Positions 24,846-34,163 of a stretch of 64,000 nt of DNA are shown here, one piece after another; within the stretch, counting starts at the first letter, position 1, and each line of letters starts with the position of its first letter. The stretch is from contig JAJEKV010000571.1 of assembly GCA_021234155.1 (NCBI GenBank), forward strand, positions 1 to 64,000. The letters are read 5' to 3'. The translations under genes were made by a program, and so were the position numbers. The notes beneath the pieces are model-generated. The model had not been told where the DNA came from. It ran no database searches and worked only from the letters and a program-made list of their open reading frames with translations. Origin of the DNA: Isoetes taiwanensis. Taxonomy: Eukaryota; Streptophyta; Lycopodiopsida; Isoetales; Isoetaceae.

Positions 24846-25885
24846 GGAGGAAGGGAAGTCGATAAAAAAGCGTAGAAACGAGGAACTGGCGGTGCCGCTC
24901 AGCTCGTAAATTCAGGGGGTTTTTTATGACATATAATTTTAACGGAATAATGCCCTAATTTAAGCCTGCTGGTCATTACGTTATAGTATAAGCCATTAAA
25001 TGCCATGTACCATATGGCAGATTTAGCTTCCTCAAGGAGAACAAATATTAATACAGGTCAAACCATAGATTTCCACTTTATTTTTTGAATTTCAAGTAGA
25101 CATATTAAAATCATGATGGGTCCCATGTTAATTTACCATGGTTCAACAATGGGCATATGAAATAGCGGGATCGTAGTGCCTTATATATGTCATGTCAATG
25201 TGTAGTCCACATTGTGCGCCCAACTAAAGGTACATAAAATAAGTTAATGCCATATTCTATGAAAATAACGAATGCAAAATGGGTTTTCCATGGAAACATG
25301 GCATGTTTGGACAAGGCCAATGGTATGCGTGTAAATAAAGACAACAAGTGTTCCTTGAGACTAACAAATCTCTAGAGGCCTCTTCTCAGACAATTACATG
25401 CTAGACCTTCCATAGATTTTCATCCAGCAAACACAGCAGCCACCGTTGGTGACTTTTTGGGCAATTCATGTTAAAAGAACATGTTTAAGTTTAGGGCAAT
25501 CATATAGGATCCAACTCCATCATGTAAATATAGTTAAAAGATTTCAAGAAATGCTTAGATATTTAAAATCCTTGCTCCTACGAATCGAATCTCCACAAGC
25601 AATTTTGACATATGACTAAGGGGATAAGGCTTTCAACCAAATGTCAGAGTTGTCACTTCGCTGATTATTGAGTCTAATTCAAGAAACTGTTCATGCAGCA
25701 GACCTATGCCACATCTGGCCTTAATCATTTCTTTGTTCATAGTATAAGAAAGCAACTTTGCCATTCCAGTGTCTGGAAATATCTCTCATGCTAACAATTG
25801 TAGCATGATCAGTGAGCCTAAGCCAGCCATTGGATATATATGTATATATTTATATATATCTATCCTGAATTGGCCATTCATGAAT
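24845..25885. other. AT-rich, no supported gene
   Basis: No open reading frames of note and no recognised motifs. A short (AT)-rich run lies at 25838-25860, just before the next tandem array. Confidence 0.5.
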
Positions 25886-26790
25886 AGCTCCAACATGCCA
25901 CCTATGATGCACCACATGATTCACCACATGATTCACCAAATGCACCTCATGATTCACCACATGCACCATTTGCATCACCAAACATGTTGGTCAATGAAAG
26001 TCAAACATGTAACAAAGGTCATGTAAAGGCTCAAGCATGCCAAGGTGGCTCAAATATGCCACCTAGGCTCCAACATGCCAAGGTGGCTCAAACATGCCAC
26101 GTAAGCTCCAACATGCCACCCACGATGCACCATGATTCACCACATGATTCACCAAATGCACCTCATGATTCACCACATGCACCATTTGCATCACCAAACA
26201 TGTTGGTCAATGAAAGTCAAACATGTAACAAAGGTCATGTAAAGGCTCAAGCATGCCAAGGTGGCTCAAATATGCCACCTAGGCTCCAACATGCCAAGGT
26301 GGCTCAAACATGCCGCGTAAGCTCCAACATGCCACCTCACGATGCACCACATGATTCACCACATGATTCACCAAATGCACCTCATGATTCACCACATGCA
26401 CCATTTGCATCACCAAACATGTTGGTCAATGAAAGTCAAACATGAAACAAAAGGTCATGTAAAGGCTCAAGCATGCCAAGGTGGCTCAAATATGCCACCT
26501 AGGCTCCAACATGCCAAGGTGGCTCAAACATGCCACGTAAGCTCCAACATGCCACCTAATTCACCACATGATTCACCAAATGCACCTCATGATTCACCAC
26601 ATGCACCATTTGCATCACCAAACATGTTGGTCAATGAAAGTCAAACATGCCACGTAAGCTCCAACATGCCACCTACGATTCACCACATGATTCACCACAC
26701 GGTTCACCAAATGCACCACATGATTCACCACATGCACCATTTGCATCACCACATCTATCACGACATGTAACACCACATTGTCATGAATCT
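25885..26790. repeat. Higher-order tandem repeat (~218 bp) containing the 19-bp unit
   Basis: GCTCCAACATGCCACC marks the repeat at 25887, 26105, 26321, 26541 and 26658, so the periods are 218, 216, 220 and then 117 for a shortened last copy. Each unit has two parts: a block of CATGATTCACCA-type ~15-bp words, and four units of the same 19-bp AACATGCC minisatellite found at 8.5-10 kb. Copies are nearly identical to each other, so amplification is recent. The open stretches here come from the repeat. Confidence 0.95.
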
Positions 26791-27120
26791 TTGAATACAT
26801 CAATTTCTTCTGGAGATTTGAACTCCACCGAGTGTTGCTCGGTCACGAAAAAGTCTATTGTATACAATAGTATACAACAATGTACATTAGAGTGTCAATG
26901 AAAGAATAGGTTACAAGAATAACCTCTTTGGTTACAATAATACAAACATGTGATTACAAGTAAAGATCTATTGATCTGTCAACCTCAGCTTCATTACTAC
27001 AGCAACTGTGCTTCACAACATCAATCATCATTCTGCGCGTGTCCAACAGCTCGCAACTAGAAATTGGTACACCCTGCAACAAACATATCAGGCCTCACAT
27101 TGGATGAGTAATACCTTCAA
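26790..27120. other. Spacer between repeat array and Ulp1-like relic
   Basis: AT-rich, no gene seen. It holds a short palindrome-like string GTATACAATAGTATAC at 26859-26874. Confidence 0.4.
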
Positions 27121-27122
27121 AT

Positions 27123-27832
27123 TTACGAACTCACCTTGCATTGGGATAGTATGTCCAAGTCTCGCATTACTGCAGCCACAACTTTCTTTACAAAGACACA
27201 TATAGCAGGACCACACGACCAGCAATCAGACTGAGTGGGGGAACTTGTAATTTTCTTGTGGCGCAGCTTTATGGTGCTTGGGAATTTTGTGTTTGCATCC
27301 TCAACAAAACTCATGACAGGCTCGGAGCCCTTGTACATTTCTAGGCTGTCAAAATGGTACACACCTGGCTGACATTTAACTGGCTGACCTCCAAGACCTA
27401 CAATGACATACACTGTCCAGTGCTGCTGATAACATGCTGGCAGAATGGTACATTCCGAAATTGCAAGTTGAGGGTGCAACAGTTTGTCCTTTGAAGCAAG
27501 CTCGTTCGGGACAAGAATGTAAATGAGCGGATCCATGAAATGGAACCTCATTCCATGTCATGCTTGATGCGAGAACTGGTGCATACACCGCCAAAGTCAA
27601 AGGTGCGGTAAAAACAAGATGATTTAAGAAACAACAGAAGACTTCAAATCTGAGTTGTTTATATTAAATTACTAACCTCATGAAGAAATGGACTATCCTG
27701 TCACTGAACCAATCCCTACTTTTCTCCAATATTCTGATTGCCTCTTGATCAAGCACAAGAGGCTCCTGCTGTCCTTTAAACACTTCAAGTGGCAAGTGTT
27801 CTGGTCGGATGTGCGCTCTTAACAACTGCACT
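27123..27832 (-). pseudogene. Ulp1/SENP-type C48 cysteine protease, N-terminally truncated
   Basis: Two exons on the minus strand join in frame. Exon a (27832-27677) begins after a possible acceptor and encodes 'LDQEAIRILEKSRDW' then 'FFM', the substrate-groove entry of Ulp1 folds ('...WLNDEIINFY'). A 130-bp intron (27676-27547, GT...AG) leads to exon b (27546-27123, stop at 27123). Counted from the Met at 27551, exon b carries the full C48 catalytic set: His44 in 'HWTVYVI', Asp68 in 'YHFDSL', Gln107 and Cys113 in 'QSDCWSCG'. This family cleaves SUMO or related ubiquitin-like tags and is also common in plant transposons. The catalytic domain has no internal stop, but no start codon or N-terminal region could be joined. 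It is either a truncated gene or one whose upstream exons I could not find. Confidence 0.78.
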
Positions 27833-27834
27833 TC

Positions 27835-28005
27835 CTCGTGGCCGGTGGTGTAAGTTTACATTCAGACAAATAGAAGATCATTGAAAACCTTGAGGAACAT
27901 TGAAATAGCCAAGAAATGAACAATTGAAGTAAAACTTTGTTTATATTAAAAAGTCAAGAGAGGTTACATCATATACACAATAATACTATTTCTAGGCTTT
28001 AGTTC
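27835..28005. other. AT-rich spacer between phosphatase-like and Ulp1-like relics
   Basis: Follows a TGA on the minus strand and looks like 3' untranslated or intergenic sequence. This argues that the two minus-strand relics are separate rather than one fused protein. Confidence 0.4.
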
Positions 28006-28830
28006 TATGTTTTTCATCATATTAATACAAATTTGACTCTCGATTGTCAAACATATTCAAACATTTTGTTGCTTTCGACATAACTTTGCACATTCCACGC
28101 TTCAAAGAAACCCTCAAGCCAAACCTTTAGATCATTCATGAGGAAATTGCAATCTACTCTTGTCGGTGGCTCCGGTGTTTGGATGAGATCATGGTGTTTG
28201 GCGCATTGAGGTACCCTTTGTATCTACTGTCATCAATGAGAAGCACGTTCTCTTTTGTGAAACACGGAAATTGGTTTAGACCTTTTTGAGTGCTTCAAAA
28301 AATTGGCTTTTCTTTGTTAAATAAATTTATGTTGGTACACCGATCCGACTCCATATGAACTTGAATTTGTCCTTGTGTTTCATCAATGCTCCCTTAACTA
28401 TGACTCTCAAGTTTTGAGCCTGCAGTAGCTGGACCAAAGTGCTATATATGAAAATTCGACCGCACCAATCTATGAACTCGCCCACCGGGTCTAGTTACTA
28501 CCCACTTGGTTCTACGGTAAGTGTGATCAACTTAACATCATCTTCTTTGGCAGTGGGTATGGACTCACTCTTGTCATAGCTTCTACCCTTAACTCCATTG
28601 TAGTAAAAACAAGCAGGGATTGGGCTTAACCTTGTAGTCTTCGCGATGGACGAGTTGGTGCGTATTGGAAAACGCTTGGCATTTCTTGGTCGCAGTGGTG
28701 GAAACTTCATGGCAAAGATCTCTTTCTGAGGGGCTGGAAACCGCTTCAGAATGTCTTGAGGTGTCTTTTGCTTGGAATTTTGCTCTTGCTTTTTCTCGAG
28801 ACACTTCGGCCTGCAAAAATTTGCCGTGAT
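28005..28830 (-). pseudogene. FCP1/NIF-type (HAD) phosphatase-like pseudogene
   Basis: On the minus strand a Lys-rich N-terminal part (28830-28500) runs, after two stops (about 28500), into 'GEFIDWCGRIFIYSTLV' (28475-28430) and 'KHKDKFKFIWSRIGVPT' (about 28360). Further frames give 'NVLLIDDSRYKGYLNAPN' (about 28255-28200) and finally 'LKVWLEGFFEAWNVQSYV' (about 28110-28050). This order matches the NLI-interacting-factor/FCP1-like domain: RPGxxEFI, a 'W...' segment, the hhhhDDS motif, the PxN loop and the C-terminal 'L...L..l....dVq.fv' helix. Related enzymes dephosphorylate the RNA polymerase II tail or other phosphoproteins. The DxDx(T/V) nucleophile motif cannot be read near 28525, and there are at least four disruptions, so it is inactive. 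Confidence 0.6.
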
Positions 28831-29140
28831 TCGGTAACTATATGGGTCAAATTAAAAAAGAACAGGCACAAAAGGTTGGAAGTTACCTTGTGACTTACAT
28901 TCACTAAAGCGATTTGTTGGATCATAACCGATGCATCCTGCTGATTTGGCGATTGGTGTGGAGCATGACTTAATGCATCCGTTGATCTCGCAGATTGTTG
29001 TCCGTTGGAGCACCCTTTGGAGCTTGACTTGATGCACCTACTGATTTGTTGACATCTACCGATTTGTCCGGGCTTCACGTAACTTTGATGCATCTTTCGA
29101 TTTGCCCGAAGTTTCTATCGTGTCTAATGCTTCGAGAAGG
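28830..29140 (-). pseudogene. Ser/Asp/Gln-rich coding relic upstream of the phosphatase-like part
   Basis: Minus-strand translation contains repeated short phrases on the theme Asp-Ala-Ser and Ser-Ser-Lys-Gly, produced by repeated bases such as GATGCATC. It may be a low-complexity linker of the downstream pseudogene or an unrelated repeat. No domain recognised. Confidence 0.3.
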
Positions 29141-29419
29141 GGGTGTGAGTGTCTTGTCCCCCTAGCGACCACATTGTACATCTATATCTACAAAGTAGGG
29201 ATGAAGAAGTAAGCTACATATCCCAATTGCATCAAACAAGACTTGGTTAGCTTTGAGGGTAGAAAATAATTCCCTTTTGGTGTGCTAGATGGACTCACAT
29301 AGTCATTGCCACCCGGTATGAGCAGTTAGACCTGAATTAGTAAAAGCGGCACCATGCTCTCGCAAAACACTGGAATTGAATCACAATTGATTGTAACTAT
29401 GCTTTGGTTTTTTTAACTA

Positions 29420-29760
29420 AGCTCCAGACTTTTTTACTCTCTTTACGATGTTCCTGTTTTTATATATCTAAAGTGTCCCCTAAAATGAGCGAGCGATCTC
29501 ATCCCAGGGGGCACTTTAGATACACAAAACAGGAGAAGCAAAAGAGACTAAGCCAGCCAGGATCTTGTTTTATGTCGGGCTTACTCCCTTTTCGAGTTTC
29601 CTGCTTGATGTATCTAATTCGCCACCTGAGTGAGCGATGTCATCCTAGGGGGCAAATTAGATACAATAAACAGAAAACGAAGGAGACTAAGCCAGGCTTA
29701 CTCTCTTTTCGAGCTACCTATAAGTGCTCACGTAGAAGTGCCTCAAGAGCTTGAAGTTGC
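29420..29760. repeat. Tandem imperfect hairpins with a conserved loop
   Basis: Unit 1 (about 29435-29555) folds back: CCTGTTTTTATATATCTAAAG..CCCC (29452-29481) pairs with the reverse complement of GGGGGCACTTTAGATACACA..ACAGG (29508-29534). Its loop reads GAGCGAGCGATCTCATCCCA. Unit 2 (about 29582-29698) has the stem GTATCTAATTCGCCACC / GGGGGCAAATTAGATAC and the loop GAGTGAGCGATGTCATCCTA. A partial third unit starts at 29699. The flanks TACTCTCTTT and GACTAAGCCAG are shared. Stem bases differ between units but stay paired, so the pairing itself looks conserved. Confidence 0.8.
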
Positions 29761-29764
29761 TTTT

Positions 29765-30435
29765 GATCCTCCCTACCACACCTAAGGCTTGTACCCATGC
29801 CGTAGAAAATTCATGACAAACAATTCTCAATGCAACGTTGATTACAAATCCTACAAAGTGAACATAAATTTGTCAATGAGAATACAATTATACTAAGCAC
29901 TTAGTGAATTTTGTTATGAAGTACCTCAAGAGGCCGAAAAAGGACATGGAAGATGGTATTGGACCGTGCATTCAAAGCAATCAAAGTTGGTAGTGGTTTC
30001 CCCATCCACCGGAGGACCTTGCCCAGAATGGACAAGCCACTACCATAATCTTGACCTTATCAAGGTCCGGAAGTAGTGGATCCAAGACAAATAAAGGAAG
30101 ACGGTCCTTGCAAGATAGAAACCTCTCTAACCTTGGTTCCGGCACTTTCAATCTTTGTTGTGTTGCCTTCCCTCGGCCGACGGCCAGATTAAGCTCCTCG
30201 ATTTTTGTCCGCTCAAGTTCGGTAATAGTTCCTCATTTCCAAACCTGCGTATCTTGGCATATAGCCCGAATACCGATGCGCGACGACTTGGTTTATCCTT
30301 AATCATTCCTTCCATTTTTTTTTTAAATCTTTATTCATCTTCTCGGGCCCGAACTCAAGTTCTTTGAACCTTCATTTGTAGCACCTGCAGCAGCTTTGAT
30401 CACAAGTTTGCAACCTTGCCTTACTAATGAATCAC
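29765..30435 (-). pseudogene. Unrecognised protein-coding relic, probably two exons
   Basis: Minus strand. A segment at about 30435-29930 translates, with two or three frame corrections, into a convincing protein: 'MDQLYKIGDSLVRQGCKLV', then 'RRASVFGLYAKIRRFGNEEL', 'RLERFLSCKDRLPLFVLDP', 'VLRWMGKPLPTLIALNA' and 'TIFHVLFRPLE'. It ends at a GTACTT donor near 29928. A second exon-like piece (29880-29765) gives 'EDQKQLQALEALLREHL'. The sequence alternates charged and hydrophobic residues like a folded domain, but I cannot name the family. Upstream minus-strand exons at 31.3-31.8 kb may belong to the same gene. Confidence 0.45.
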
Positions 30436-30479
30436 CGATCTTGTAGAGTTGATCCATTCTCCCGGTGTCTGTTGAATTC

Positions 30480-31020
30480 ATCCGAAAGTAATCCAATGTT
30501 AGTACCACATGACACAACAAAGTACCACTTTTACACACCACAAATTCCATCATGACAAACTTTGCACCACAAATGGCGTCATATTCACCACATGTGGTGT
30601 GGCATGTGGCACCAAACGGTGCCACATGCCACACCACATATGGCACCACTAATGCACCCAAGGCACCACATATGGCAATCCATTACCCGCACCACAAATG
30701 GCGTCAAAGACACCACATGTGGTGCAAAATGTGGATCTATAGTGGTGCCACATTAGACACCACATGTGGCACCACAATGCCACGAAGGCACCACATCCCG
30801 GGCATCCACCACCCCATATGTGGCGTATGGCGTGGTGCAATATTTAGAATAGCGATTGGCACCACATATGGCGGACAATCCACCATTCACAAGTATCACC
30901 ATATCTAACATCACATATGACACTAAGTATAGAAACATATGGAAGCCAATTCACTATTCGAGAAAAGGTACCACGTTTGGTACTATATGTGACACTACAT
31001 ATGCTACAAACTACATTATT
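30480..31020. repeat. CACCACAT(A/G)TGGCACC palindromic repeat cluster
   Basis: Variants of ACCACATATGGCACCA and ACCACATGTGGTG recur about 15 times at irregular spacing. The core CACATATGTG/CCACATGTGG is self-complementary, so any pair can form a cruciform; for example GGTGTGGCATGTGGCACC at 30597-30614 faces GGTGCCACATGCCACACC at 30619-30636. Open stretches on both strands here are by-products. Confidence 0.85.
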
Positions 31021-31264
31021 AACATATAATTGGCACCATATGACTGTCCCTGTAACACATTTGGAGCTACATACTATCGTGGAACTGAAATTATCCACCA
31101 CAACTCGAAACTAGCAAAAGACAAATTTCCTACACATAACTTTACAACACACCCAAATGAAGAAGTAAGTGGTGTACTGATTGTTCAAGCTTGCTAGACC
31201 CTTTGGAAAATAATCAGCCCAATATTAAATTGCATCATATGGTGGTTCGGAAGAAGAGAATTGA

Positions 31265-31816
31265 AAAGTACCTATTTTTCGGTGATTTTCCCAGATTCTT
31301 CTTACGCCTTGAGGAGGCTTGAATTGTAGCCTAGTCATTTCAAGAGAGGAAGCATCATCGTGGCATGTCGCTCTGCTTCCTCACTATTTGAAATGCTTGC
31401 ATTCTTCCTCTTACGTTGGGACGGAGAGGCTTGGACTCTTTTTCTCTTAATTGTTGCGTAAACTCAACGGTTTATTTCTTTTCCTTTTTGTGTGAAGGTA
31501 ATACGCAACAGCCATAGCATGCCTCCCCAGGCACACTTCCTACCTGTGATTTTTTTGTAAAGGCACATATATTCATTATACCTCTCCTTGCTCAGATTCT
31601 TCAACCTGCATGATGAAACAAAACAATATTCTAAACAACAGAGAATCATGGGCATCCCCGAATCTAGAATGCAACCCACCTGTAAGTGGATTTTCCTAAT
31701 ACTTTCGGTCCCCAAACAGACTCGATTTCTTCTTGTGTGGCGTAATGCTTTTCTTGCCTGTACATTTCCTTGTAGGTGTATCCCGTGGCATTCAAGTCCG
31801 GTATGATCAGAGCCAT
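31265..31816 (-). CDS. 5' exons of an unrecognised minus-strand gene
   Basis: Three exons on the minus strand. Exon 1 (31816-31680) starts at ATG and encodes 45 residues from 'MALIIPDLNATGYTYKEMY' to 'LGKSTY', ending at AG|GTGGG. Intron 31679-31606 (74 bp) ends in CAG. Exon 2 (31605-31544) continues in frame with 'RLKNLSKERYNEYMCLYKK' and ends at CAG|GTAGG. Exon 3 (about 31445-31270) is rich in basic residues ('IKRKRVQASPSQRKRK', likely a nuclear-localisation type signal), then needs one frame correction before 'MTRLQFKPPQGVRRIW' and a GTAC donor. The splice phases of exons 1 and 2 fit. No family recognised. Downstream exons may be the relics at 29.8-30.4 kb. The frameshift in exon 3 suggests a pseudogene or a sequence error. 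Confidence 0.5.
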
Positions 31817-31840
31817 TTCGTGATCGATCTTCTTGCCAGA

Positions 31841-31968
31841 AATCAGAAATTGTCTTGCCGGATTAAGGGAGCGTGATCAGAGTTTTTGAGGGAAAATGAT
31901 AATTCAGAATCAGAAATGGTCTTGCCGGATTAAGGGAGCGTGATCAGAGTTTTTGAGGGAAAATGATC
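31841..31968. repeat. Recent 67-bp tandem duplication
   Basis: AATCAGAAATTGTCTTGCCGG...GGGAAAATGAT occurs at 31841-31901 and 31908-31968 with a single visible difference (T/G). It lies just upstream of the ATG at 31816 (minus strand), so it would fall in the 5' untranslated or promoter region of that gene. The near identity marks it as young. Confidence 0.92.
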
Positions 31969-32104
31969 GTGTATGTTGCTGAATAAGCCTGAATAAGACT
32001 GAAAGGACAAAATTTTGAATAAGTAATCATGTGTATTTTTGAAAAAATAACTCCCTCTCCCACTACAAATTCGGTAGTTCCCACCACACTTAGCACCCAA
32101 AAAT

Positions 32105-32502
32105 GTGGTGCTAAAATGCACGTTTTTGTTCCACTACAACATGCTCTCACCCCACTCCAATCAAGAGACCAATGCTGCCATAGAGGCATGGCATGCTGCA
32201 CTTAAGTTGTGCCTAGGCATATGTAAACGTGCAGTTCGAGGCAGGAGAATTGACTGGTTGCTCTACATTCTCACTAACAATGTGGAGACACACATGGCTT
32301 ACATGAGGTAACATTTAATTTACCTTGCATATTTACCTTGCAAATGATTGATATATAGCTATGTTCTAGGTCTATGAAGGAACATGGATTTGTAGTAAAC
32401 ACCTCACAGGAACAAATAGTAGAGTGCGCAATTAGAGCGCTCGGAATATTGCCGATGAACAAGTCACATTTACCAACTTCGAGGAGGGCGAGGCTCATGT
32501 GA
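32105..32502 (+). pseudogene. Transposase-like fragment (plant SWIM/Mutator-related type), two exons
   Basis: Exon 1 (about 32150-32307) encodes 'SNQETNAAIEAWHAALK' then 'VRGRRIDWLLYILTNNV' and ends in AG|GTAAC. A 62-bp intron ends TTCTAG. Exon 2 (32370-32502) joins in phase: 'SMKEHGFVVN' followed by 'EQIVECAIRALGILPMN', with stop TGA at 32500-32502. The 'N...E.WH..LK....RGRRlDWL...L' pattern is what I associate with the C-terminal part of plant Mutator-like or SWIM-zinc-finger transposases and their domesticated relatives. The N-terminal catalytic part is absent. It is on the opposite strand to its neighbours. Family naming is inference from one motif. Confidence 0.5.
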
Positions 32503-32548
32503 TCGAAGATGTCGCATAGGGATGGATCAACCCTCTAGGACTTCCCTA

Positions 32549-32990
32549 ATTAGAACCTTCTTTCGCAGCCTCCGTGCAGCATACATTTCCTCGAAGCAGG
32601 CTTGGTGTTGCCTTCCCAGACAAGGTCCGTAGCTAGCAAATACTTCAAAGCCTTGCCCTGGATAATGCATTTCTTCAATTCCCAAAGCAATGCCCTGTGG
32701 CTTGGCCGACCGGGATCAGTGTGCAGAGGCCTAGGGGTCTCTCTAAATTCCCCATTCTCCACGGTCTCTGCACGAACCATGAGGGGATCATGAAAAGATT
32801 AATATGAAAGTAGAACATAAATGTGAAGGAAGACAACAACATGCTTACTTTGGAACGTTTTTATGCTGTCAGGTTGGGCGAGATCTAGCCCCACTTCCTC
32901 CTGAATTTCATTCAAGTGGACGAGAATATCCTCCAGACTGTGGGCATTGATGGCACTGCTCTCAACAAGCTGTTGTCGGGTCCTCACCAT
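32549..32990 (-). CDS. Small two-exon gene, hypothetical protein (~120 aa)
   Basis: Minus strand. Exon 1 (32990 to about 32849) begins 'MVRTRQQLVESSAINAHSL' and contains an acidic helix-like stretch ('EDILVHLNEIQEEVGLDL'). It ends at AAA|GTAAGC, a good donor. The intron (about 74 bp) ends GTTCGTGCAG. Exon 2 (about 32774-32549) joins in phase (...FQ|K|TVENGEF) and runs to a TAA, ending 'CMLHGGCERRF'. Both exons are free of stops. A TATATATA box lies 97 bp upstream of the ATG. I do not recognise the family. It could also be the 5' part of a larger gene if a further donor lies before the stop. Confidence 0.5.
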
Positions 32991-33086
32991 CTTTCACTTA
33001 GCTTGAACAGTAGGCAAATGAACTCGACTGCTACTGAACTCAATTGAAACCAACTAACTTTCTAGCAAGAAGAACTAAGGCAAGGG

Positions 33087-33094
33087 TATATATA
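33087..33094 (-). promoter_or_regulatory. TATA box for the small two-exon gene
   Basis: TATATATA at 33087-33094, followed on the minus strand by 97 bp to the ATG at 32990. The distance suits a plant core promoter with a ~65-nt leader. Confidence 0.45.
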
Positions 33095-33217
33095 GACTCA
33101 TGAATCAACCGTTGTACTATCCGTTGTACAACGGTTAACCCGTGTTTTCAATTTCTAATGGTAAAGTGGTAAAGTCGACTTTTTTTCAATGGCTAGGTAA
33201 TTCTATTATTTTTTTTT

Positions 33218-33975
33218 ACGTGGGGATCCCGGAGGACGGAATCTCCTTGTGGTGATCCCGGCCTCTGGGATCACCACACATTGGACCCCGTCCTCCGGGA
33301 TCACCAACCGGCGGACGGGATTTTTTAAAGCCCTTTTTTAAATGGCGGACGTAATTCTATTGTTTTTTTTTCTTGGGTTTCTGGTGATTCCGGAGGACGG
33401 AATCCACATGCGGTGATCCCGGCCTCCGAACCTGCGGACGTGATTTTTTGATAATTGTTAGGTCTATTTTTTTTTTTTTGGTTGTCTGGTGATTCGTAGA
33501 ACGGAATCCACCTGTGGTGATCCCGGCCTCCGGGATCTCCACACTTGATCCCGTCCTCTGGGATCACCAGGCAGTTGATCCCGTCCTCCGGGATCACCAA
33601 CTGACGGACGGGATTTTTTAATGCTGGTTGAGTAATTGTATTCTTTTTTTTTTTTGCTGTCCGGTAATCCCGGAGGACGGAATCATATTGTGGTGACCGG
33701 GATCACCACGCAGTTGATCCCGTCCTCCGGGATCATCACGTGGCAGACGGGATTTTTTAAAGGCTAAGTTTCACTAGTCTTTCTTTTTTTGCTGTCTGGG
33801 GATCCCGGAGGACGGCATCTAATTGTGGTGATCCCGTCCTCCGGGATCACCATTATAATGGTTAGTCTTTTTTTGGTGGTTGTTTTATTATTTGGCTCCC
33901 TGGGGATCCCGGAGGTGTTCAAATTTCGGGATCCCAGAGCTATTCAAGTTTCGGGATCCCAGAGGTGTTCAAATT
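33218..33975. repeat. Left array of GATCCCGGAGG / CCTCCGGGATC motifs
   Basis: About 750 bp of units beginning with a T-run and GCTGTCTGG, then GATCCCGGAGGACGGAAT, and, in inverted orientation, GATCCCGTCCTCCGGGATCACCA, then GACGGGATTTTTTAA. The GGACGGAAT landmark is at about 33234, 33395, 33501 (degenerate), 33675 and 33810, so periods are 105-175 bp. Direct and inverted copies of the same ~12-bp core alternate, so hairpins form throughout. This is how subterminal transposase-binding repeats of CACTA-type elements look. Confidence 0.9.
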
Positions 33976-34163
33976 CAGTTCGTCTGTTATGAAGTGCCAT
34001 GGGAGGCAGATTGACAAGTCAAGAGTGAACCCAGAATAGAGAAAAGAAAGGCAAGTTCCCACTTCAATTAACCATTGAAAAACTGCCATATTTACAAACA
34101 TAGCAGACAATTTACATGTTTTACAAGGAACAACCTTTTTTTCTGTTATGGAGAGAGTTCAGA

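Noticed and set aside
25984-26770. 153- and 142-codon open stretches with repeated motifs, resembling a repeat protein
   Set aside because: They follow the 218-bp higher-order repeat and change frame between copies. There is no promoter or splice support.
27123-28830. A single fused phosphatase-Ulp1 protein
   Set aside because: A stop codon and ~170 bp of AT-rich sequence separate the two parts, and no splice route joining them was convincing.
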